Shown: in pieces, positions 58,864 to 64,000 of the stretch
How the letters are laid out: each line of letters opens with the position of its first letter
How positions within the stretch are numbered: position 1 is the stretch's first letter
NCBI RefSeq assembly: GCF_900890425.1
Contig: NZ_CAAHFG010000001.1
Location: 3,906,001 to 3,970,000 of the forward strand
Source: Pontiella desulfatans
GTDB taxonomy: Bacteria; Verrucomicrobiota; Kiritimatiellia; Kiritimatiellales; Pontiellaceae
Direction of reading: 5' to 3'
DNA: 64,000 bases
Position numbers and translations under genes: made by a program
Notes under the pieces: model-generated
What the model saw: the letters and a program-made list of their open reading frames with translations, nothing else
The model's database searches: none
Told to the model about the DNA's origin: nothing

Positions 58864-60237
58864 CTAGCCTTTCGTAATCAATTCCCTAAGATGCTTCCCA
58901 ATATCCGTATTGTCGTTTTCGCCGGCGAACCGATCCGCCCAGCGGCCCACGGCCGTGGTGGACACCCGCGTGTCGGTGTGGCCAAAACTCGTCCACTTCG
59001 CACCGGCACGATCGGCCAGCTCATGCAGGCAGCTCACCACTGCGGCGTTCTTTTTTCCATACATTTTCTGGATTTCAAGGCTACGTTCATCGGTTGCATC
59101 GTCGGCCAGGCTTGCAGCGACCGCATCCTTCAGCCGCGTCCGGGCATCGTTCTCCAGGGGTGCAAACCCAAATGCATCCACCAGGCGATCAAAGGCCACC
59201 TCCGGCGCAACCGCCCCGCCCTTTTTCCATTGCTTCACCTGGGTGTCGTAATGCGCCGACTGGTATTCCTGCCGATCAAGCGCAGCAACCATCTTTTTCG
59301 GGGCGTTCCCCGCCAGCTCAAGCCCACCGGTCTCATGGTCGGCCGTGACGACGAGCACCGATTCCGCCGGATGCTTTTTGCAGAATTCCAAGACCACGGC
59401 GACCGCTTCGTCGAAAGCGAGGGTTTCGTGGATATTGGTGGCGAGATCGTTGGCGTGCCCGCTCCAGTCGATCTTTCCGCCTTCGACCATCATGAAGAAT
59501 CCGGCATCGCCCATCATCAGCTCGATCCCCTTGCGGGTGTAGTCGGCCAACGAGATGGACGGCTTCCCCTCAATGGCATAGCCCAGATCGTGCTCGACCA
59601 AAACCTTGACGGCACCCTTTTTCAGCCGGTCGAACCCGGCACGGTCGCGCACATGGGTGTATCCCGCGTCCTTCACCAGGGTATCCTGCGGAACCTTGTC
59701 CTTGGCCTTCTTCCGCCCCAACATGGTCTCGCCCGCAAAATAGTCGAACTCCGACTTCACCAGGAATTCACCGATCTCGTAATACATGGAGCGCTTGGGC
59801 ACCTGGGCATAGAACGCGGCCGGCGTGGCGTGGTCGATCGGAACCGACGTCACAATACCGACCTTCATGCCGGCATCCTTGGCGTCGAAGGCCACGGAAC
59901 GGAGCGGCGTGGTTAAGTCGGCACCGACGCCCAATGCGCCATTGACGGTCTTTGCACCGCAGGCCAGCGCCGTTCCGGCCGCGGCCGAATCGGTCACCTT
60001 GCCCTCGATTTCGCTCGTCGTGGTGAGCGCCTTGACCGGAAGCTGGTTCATCGCCAGCCCCCCCTTTCGCGCCGGATATTTCATCCGGGCATAGCGTTCG
60101 GCAACCTCGCGCTGGGCAACGCCCATGCCATCGCCAATCATTAAGAAAACATACCTGGGTTTGCCGGGCTGGCCGCCCCCCATGCACAGCGATGTGGTCG
60201 CCGCGCCCAAAGCACCGATGAAAAACCTACGATTCAT
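58864..60237 (-). CDS. Alkaline phosphatase (PhoA family), Tat-type signal
   Basis: 457 residues. The N-terminal MNRRFFIGALGAATTSLCMGGG has the N-R-R-x-F-x pattern of a twin-arginine signal. The core shows FLMIGDGMGVAQ (metal-binding Asp), the nucleophile segment VTDSAAAGTALACGAKTVNGALG, VGIVTSVPIDHATPAAFYA, FFMMVEGGKIDWSGHAN and VVTADHETGGLEL, and the final WTSFGHTDTRV metal-binding His. All PhoA metal ligands are recognisable. A secreted phosphomonoesterase, probably for phosphate scavenging. It precedes the sialate-esterase gene on the same strand. Confidence 0.93.
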   Translation of the reverse strand: MNRRFFIGALGAATTSLCMGGGQPGKPRYVFLMIGDGMGVAQREVAERYARMKYPARKGGLAMNQLPVKALTTTSEIEGKVTDSAAAGTALACGAKTVNGALGVGADLTTPLRSVAFDAKDAGMKVGIVTSVPIDHATPAAFYAQVPKRSMYYEIGEFLVKSEFDYFAGETMLGRKKAKDKVPQDTLVKDAGYTHVRDRAGFDRLKKGAVKVLVEHDLGYAIEGKPSISLADYTRKGIELMMGDAGFFMMVEGGKIDWSGHANDLATNIHETLAFDEAVAVVLEFCKKHPAESVLVVTADHETGGLELAGNAPKKMVAALDRQEYQSAHYDTQVKQWKKGGAVAPEVAFDRLVDAFGFAPLENDARTRLKDAVAASLADDATDERSLEIQKMYGKKNAAVVSCLHELADRAGAKWTSFGHTDTRVSTTAVGRWADRFAGENDNTDIGKHLRELITKG

Positions 60238-60314
60238 GAATCCCGCTCCTAGTTAAAACCAATGAACGCTGCCTAGCGCCCAACCTTGACGACGAATCGC
60301 CACAAAAATAGCCC

Positions 60315-61361
60315 TTATCCTGGATCGGGGTAGGCATATTCCCGGCCCTCGTGGTTCTGGAAAACGATGCGGTTCCCAACGCGACGAATCTGGTCGTGCG
60401 AAAGGATCGGCACCTTGCCGCCTCCGCCGGGGGCATCGATGACATATTGCGGAACGGCGAGGCCGGAAATGCTCCCGTGCAGCGATTGGATGAGCTCGAT
60501 CCCCCTCGCCACCGATGTGCGGAAGTGTTCCGAGCCGCGGACGGGATCGCACTGCAACAGGTAGTAGGGTTTGACGTTGATTTCCAGGAGGCCGTAGAAA
60601 AGGTCGATCAGCGTTCGGGCGTCGTCGTTGATGCCTTTGAGCAAAACGGTCTGGCTGACCATCCCGATGCCGTGGCCGGACAGGCGCCGGCAGGCGGCCT
60701 GTGTTTCGGGCGAAAGCTCGTCGGCATGGATGAAGTGCAGGCTCAACCAAACGCGGTGTTTTTGAAGAATGGCGCAAAGTTCATCGGTAATGCGCATGGG
60801 CAGCACCACCGGTACCTTGGAGCCGATGCGCACCGTGCGCACATGCGGGATGCCCCGGAGCCGGCCAAGCAAGTCGTCGAGCACGGAGTCGGTCAGGGTC
60901 AGCGGGTCGCCGCCGGAGATGAGCACATCGCGGATTTCGGGATGGGATTCGATGTATTCAAAGGTCTGCCCGAAGGTGGACGCGGCTACCTTCTGCGGCT
61001 TCCCGACCATGCGGGAGCGGGTGCAGTAGCGGCAATAGGTGGAGCAAAAGGTCGTGACGAGAAAAAGCACCTTGTCGGCATAGGTGTGGATCAGGTGCGG
61101 CGTGGCGCGGTGGCCCTCCTCGCCCAGGGGGTCGGCCAGCTCGCCGGTGCCAACCTGGTTTTCGGCCGCGGTCGGAACCACCGTCCGGCGCAGGGCATCG
61201 CTCCCCAGCAAGGACGCATAGTGCGGGGTAATGGCGAAGGCGAGCGGAACATCGCCCTCGAAGGCGGCGCGCTCGGCATCGGTCAGCTCGACGACTTCTT
61301 CAAGCTGCCCACGGGTCGAGATGCGGTTGGCAATCTGCCATTTCCAATCGTGCATGTTCAT
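60315..61361 (-). CDS. kamA: Lysine 2,3-aminomutase (KamA family radical SAM)
   Basis: About 348 residues from the ATG at 61361, which begins the family-like MNMHDWKWQIANRIST; an upstream ATG at 61439 gives a longer version with no family match. The radical SAM cluster motif is CSTYCRYCTRSRMVG (CxxxCxxC). Other KamA marks are DVLISGGDPLTL, RIGSKVPVVLPMRI, HFIHADELSPE, YLLQCDPVRGSEHFRTS and DAPGGGGKVP with the PLP-binding Lys. It interconverts alpha- and beta-lysine. Beta-lysine is used in N-epsilon-acetyl-beta-lysine osmoprotectant synthesis or in fermentation. Divergent from the polyprenyl synthase gene. Confidence 0.88.
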   Translation of the reverse strand: MNMHDWKWQIANRISTRGQLEEVVELTDAERAAFEGDVPLAFAITPHYASLLGSDALRRTVVPTAAENQVGTGELADPLGEEGHRATPHLIHTYADKVLFLVTTFCSTYCRYCTRSRMVGKPQKVAASTFGQTFEYIESHPEIRDVLISGGDPLTLTDSVLDDLLGRLRGIPHVRTVRIGSKVPVVLPMRITDELCAILQKHRVWLSLHFIHADELSPETQAACRRLSGHGIGMVSQTVLLKGINDDARTLIDLFYGLLEINVKPYYLLQCDPVRGSEHFRTSVARGIELIQSLHGSISGLAVPQYVIDAPGGGGKVPILSHDQIRRVGNRIVFQNHEGREYAYPDPG

Positions 61362-61448
61362 ATATGGCCGAATCCAAAAAAATACGTCGGGCACCCTTTC
61401 ATGGTTGCCGACGATTGACATGAGAATATTGGTCGGCATTATACGCGG

Positions 61449-62315
61449 ATGTCTACGGAAGAAAAACAGATTGAGAAGCAATTAAGGCTCGTTAAGCAGG
61501 TGATGGCCGATTGCCTGAATGATACCAGCATTTCAAAACTCCTCCCCGCGAAGAAGAGCCTCATTGGCAATGGAAAAATGCTGCGCTCCCGGTTGACGCT
61601 CGCCTTGGGCAATGCCAACGCGATCGAAGAGCGGGTCATGGTGAACGCGGCGGCGGCCATAGACATTATCCATGGCGCAAGTCTTTTGCACGACGATGTG
61701 ATCGACGGCGGCATCCTGCGCCGGGGCGCGCCGACCTTCTGGAAAAAATACGGGGTGAACGGAGCGATTCTTTTCGGCGACCTGCTCATGTTCAAGGCGC
61801 TGTCGTTGCTGACCACGGTGGGGCGCGCGGATTTGCTGCAGGAGCTGATCGACCGCACGGGCGAGGTTTGCCGCTCGGAAGTCGAGCAGGAATTGATCCT
61901 GCGCGGTTCACCGGGCACCTGGGGGAATTGCGAGCGGGTGGCCCGCTATAAAACCGGATCGCTCTTCGCCTTTGCGGCCGTGGCCGGCGGACGGGACGAT
62001 CCCGGCCAAGTGGAAGCCTTGCGCGAGGCGGGCTTTATTCTGGGAACAGCCTACCAGCTGGCGGACGATGTGCTGGACGCCTCCGGAAACGAAGCGGTTT
62101 CCGGCAAGACCCTGGGCACCGACCACGATCGCGGAAAAACAACGGCCATCACCGCCACGGAACATGCGCCGGCCGACCCGGTCGACTATATCCATGCGCT
62201 GCTGGATGCCTCTTCCGCCCAGCTCGCGGCCTGGCCGGAAATACAGGGAGCCTGGGATACGTTTTTAAACGTGACAATGAAACCCGTGCTTAGTAAACAT
62301 CTTGCCGCTAGCTAA
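61449..62315 (+). CDS. Polyprenyl diphosphate synthase
   Basis: 288 residues. A trans-isoprenyl diphosphate synthase with both Asp-rich motifs: LLHDDVIDGG (DDxxD, with the Arg pair in ILRRGAP) and YQLADDVLDASG (second DDxxD), plus the Gly-Lys-Met-Leu-Arg start region GNGKMLRSRLTLAL. It builds the polyprenyl chain for a quinone (here probably the ubiquinone/menaquinone used by NQR) or a carrier lipid. The chain length cannot be read from sequence. The next gene is nqrA. Confidence 0.93.
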   Translation: MSTEEKQIEKQLRLVKQVMADCLNDTSISKLLPAKKSLIGNGKMLRSRLTLALGNANAIEERVMVNAAAAIDIIHGASLLHDDVIDGGILRRGAPTFWKKYGVNGAILFGDLLMFKALSLLTTVGRADLLQELIDRTGEVCRSEVEQELILRGSPGTWGNCERVARYKTGSLFAFAAVAGGRDDPGQVEALREAGFILGTAYQLADDVLDASGNEAVSGKTLGTDHDRGKTTAITATEHAPADPVDYIHALLDASSAQLAAWPEIQGAWDTFLNVTMKPVLSKHLAAS

Positions 62316-62592
62316 GCGGTTCAAGGAATCGGTTTTAAGCGAAAAAAGCATACATGAGCTACTTTATAACAATTTCTGCTTTTAACGATGGAAATGAATC
62401 GGTATAGAGATACCCATTAAGCAGTCCAAAGCTCTCCATGAACGATGCGTACTGCACAAACGAGTGATGAAATTGTACAAATTCGAGACCATTTGCTACA
62501 AGACAAGCTAACTTGAAACGAATAGGATCACGGGCTTTTCAATGAACTGAAAAGAGTGGGTTTTGTACAAGAAATCGAGGAGTGAAAACAGA
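62316..62592. promoter_or_regulatory. Upstream region of the nqr operon
   Basis: 277 bp without a gene between the polyprenyl synthase and nqrA. It should contain the nqr promoter, which was not pinned down; the middle is A+T-rich. The only clear element is the GAGGAG ribosome site at 62577-62582. Confidence 0.45.
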
Positions 62593-63951
62593 GTGGCTAA
62601 CTTCAAAATAAAAAAAGGCTTCGACGTGAAGGTGATCGGCCGACCGAAAACCACCGTTGAGGAATATGCGAGCCAGCAGCTTTTCGCGGTCTACCCTTCC
62701 GAGTTCGAAGGGCTGAAGCCCCGCCTTTTGGTTAAGGCAGGCGACACCGTGAAGCGCGGCGACGTGTTGTTCGAAAACAAGAAGAACGAGAAGATGGTCT
62801 TCCGTTCCCCGTGCAGCGGCACCATCCGGGCCGTCAACCTGGGCGCGCGCCGCTTCCCGGTCGAGATCCTGATCGACCGCGATCTGCAAAGCACCGAGAA
62901 CGTCACCTTCGAAACCTACACCCAGGATTCCGTTGGCCAGCTCTCCCGCGAACAGATGGCCGACCATCTGCTGAATGCCGGGCTCTGGCCGCTGATCAAG
63001 CAGCGCCCGTTCAGCAAGATCGCCGATCCGGACACGGCCCCGAAGGCCGTCTTCATCAACGCCGCCAATTCCGCCCCCTTCCAGGCGGACTTCAGCGTGG
63101 TGTTGAAAGGCGACGAAGACGCCTTCCAGACCGGCATCAACGCACTGGCCCGACTCACCGAAGGCAAGGTGCACCTGTGCAAATCGGCGGGTTCGGATAT
63201 TCCGGATTTCCAGCATGCGGAAAGCCACACCTTTGCCGGCAAGCATCCGTCGGGCAACACCAGCGTTCACATCAACCGCATCAGCCCCATCCTGCCGCAC
63301 GACACGGTTTATACCCTGGCGGCACAGGACGTGATTCTGATCGGCAAGCTGCTCACCACCGGCGAGCTTCCGAAAACCAAGGTGATCGCCCTTGCGGGCC
63401 CCGCGGTCAAGGAGGAGTTCCGCCAGTATTACAAGGTGCAGCTTGGCGCCAGCCTCCAGCCGTTGCTTGAAAAGACCCTCGAGGGCGAAGAAGTCCGCAT
63501 CATCAACGGAAACATTCTCTGGGGAGAAAAGGTCCAGGCCGACACCTGCGTGCCCTACTATGGCTCCGAACTGTTCGCCCTCGAGGAAGACCGCTCCCGC
63601 CACCTGATGGGCTGGACGATGCCCGGGCTGTTCCAATACAGCTCGCATCGCGTCAACCTGTCGTCGGTCATGGGCTTCGCCCACGAGTGGAAACTGGGCA
63701 CCAGCATGCATGGCAGCAAGCGCGCGATGGTCGTGACCGGGTGGATGGACAAACACCAACCGCTCAACATCATGACCGACTTTCTCATGCGCGCCTGCCT
63801 CGCCCACGATACCGACGAGATGGTCCAGCTCGGCATCCTGGAAACGGATCCTGAGGATTTTGCGCTGGCCTCGTTTGTCGATCCGCACAAGACCGATGTC
63901 TGCGGCATCATCAAGCGCGGGCTTGAGGAGATCGAGGAGGAAGGAATTTAA
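62593..63951 (+). CDS. nqrA: Na+-translocating NADH:quinone reductase subunit A
   Basis: 452 residues. The GTG start at 62593 was chosen because GAGGAG lies ten bases upstream and the family begins ANFKIKKGFDVKV. NqrA is the quinone-binding cytoplasmic subunit of the Na+-pumping complex. Recognisable parts are the barrel-sandwich start (GRPKT...YPSEFEGLKPRLLVKAGDTVKRGDVLFENKK), SPCSGTIRAVNLGARRFPVEILI, the Rossmann-like middle, LAGPAVKEEFRQYYKVQLGASL, and the C-terminal TMPGLFQYSSHRVNLSSVMGF. Its stop overlaps the nqrB start by one base. Confidence 0.96.
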   Translation: MANFKIKKGFDVKVIGRPKTTVEEYASQQLFAVYPSEFEGLKPRLLVKAGDTVKRGDVLFENKKNEKMVFRSPCSGTIRAVNLGARRFPVEILIDRDLQSTENVTFETYTQDSVGQLSREQMADHLLNAGLWPLIKQRPFSKIADPDTAPKAVFINAANSAPFQADFSVVLKGDEDAFQTGINALARLTEGKVHLCKSAGSDIPDFQHAESHTFAGKHPSGNTSVHINRISPILPHDTVYTLAAQDVILIGKLLTTGELPKTKVIALAGPAVKEEFRQYYKVQLGASLQPLLEKTLEGEEVRIINGNILWGEKVQADTCVPYYGSELFALEEDRSRHLMGWTMPGLFQYSSHRVNLSSVMGFAHEWKLGTSMHGSKRAMVVTGWMDKHQPLNIMTDFLMRACLAHDTDEMVQLGILETDPEDFALASFVDPHKTDVCGIIKRGLEEIEEEGI

Positions 63952-64000
63952 TGAAAGCTTTATTCGACTTCATGGATAACAAAATTGGCCCCCTTTTTGA
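63951..64000 (+). CDS. nqrB: Na+-translocating NADH:quinone reductase subunit B, 5' end only
   Basis: The first 16 codons (MKALFDFMDNKIGPLF) match the NqrB N-terminus and begin at the overlap with the nqrA stop (TAATG). The remainder, with its FMN-carrying membrane part, lies outside the window. An AGGAGGAAGG ribosome site precedes it. Confidence 0.9.
   Translation, partial: MKALFDFMDNKIGPLF

Noticed and set aside
1-64000. tRNA or rRNA genes
   Set aside because: No cloverleaf ending in CCA with a TTCGAAT-type T-loop and no rRNA-like stretch was recognised by eye in the gaps; a dedicated tRNA search would be decisive.

Overview
The window looks like a chromosomal segment of a Gram-negative, marine-type bacterium of the PVC superphylum, most likely Kiritimatiellota (Pontiella-like). 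This is an inference from gene content, with no marker-tree support: a Na+-translocating NADH:quinone reductase, fucose isomerase, secreted glycosidase-like and sialate-esterase-like proteins, a PEP-CTERM remnant, a verrucomicrobial-type DPDGDG secreted protein, and many intergenic palindromic repeats. No rRNA or tRNA gene was recognised.

Layout. 1-9.6 kb: a DUF481 outer-membrane protein, RlmH, an SDR, a secreted GH43-like protein, a DUF454 protein, Pcm, a thiamine-binding protein and a PabB-PabC fusion. 9.6-16.9 kb: a nucleotidyltransferase pair, an EamA transporter, a broken PEP-CTERM sulfatase-modifying-factor-like gene, asd followed by a partial duplicate of its own 3' end, a lipoprotein, and a Tat-exported aldo/keto reductase with a 39-codon ORF just upstream. 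17.1-24.5 kb: a type II-C CRISPR-Cas locus (8-repeat array, cas2, cas1, cas9, all read on the minus strand, plus a tracrRNA on the plus strand). Its cas9 is broken near the 3' end by an extra base in a C tract and by an IS3-family element with a 5-bp target duplication; the missing C-terminal piece lies on the far side of the IS and still overlaps cas1. 24.6-28.5 kb: GTP-dependent PEP carboxykinase, a conserved hypothetical, and an ATP-cone/uridine-kinase-like protein. 28.6-32 kb: the most unusual part, a 612-residue protein joining a REP-associated tyrosine transposase (RAYT), a zinc ribbon with a helix-turn-helix-like part, and a PD-(D/E)XK nuclease. Its gene is flanked and internally invaded, in frame, by at least ten copies of a covarying hairpin with loop GCTCGA/GCTTGA. 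An A+T-rich secreted-protein gene sits beside it.

32-44.6 kb: rpoD, a membrane-anchored glycosidase-like TPR protein, a lipoprotein, PepA, a DUF456 protein, a GT-B glycosyltransferase-like protein, a fucose isomerase operon with a divergent AraC regulator, and a HicAB toxin-antitoxin pair. 44.6-57.2 kb: one long minus-strand type II secretion-like operon (pseudopilins G, H, I, J, K; L and M assembly proteins; an oversized secretin with nine N-domain-like units; a small exported protein; ATPase E; platform protein F). 57.2-64 kb: a sialate-O-acetylesterase-like protein, an alkaline phosphatase, lysine 2,3-aminomutase, a polyprenyl synthase, nqrA and the first codons of nqrB.

The metabolic theme is use of marine polysaccharides (fucose, glycosidase, esterase, phosphatase) with export through the secretion operon. 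The accessory theme is repeat activity: several distinct palindromic repeat families lie between genes and, unusually, inside reading frames (the RAYT fusion, pabBC, the glycosyltransferase).
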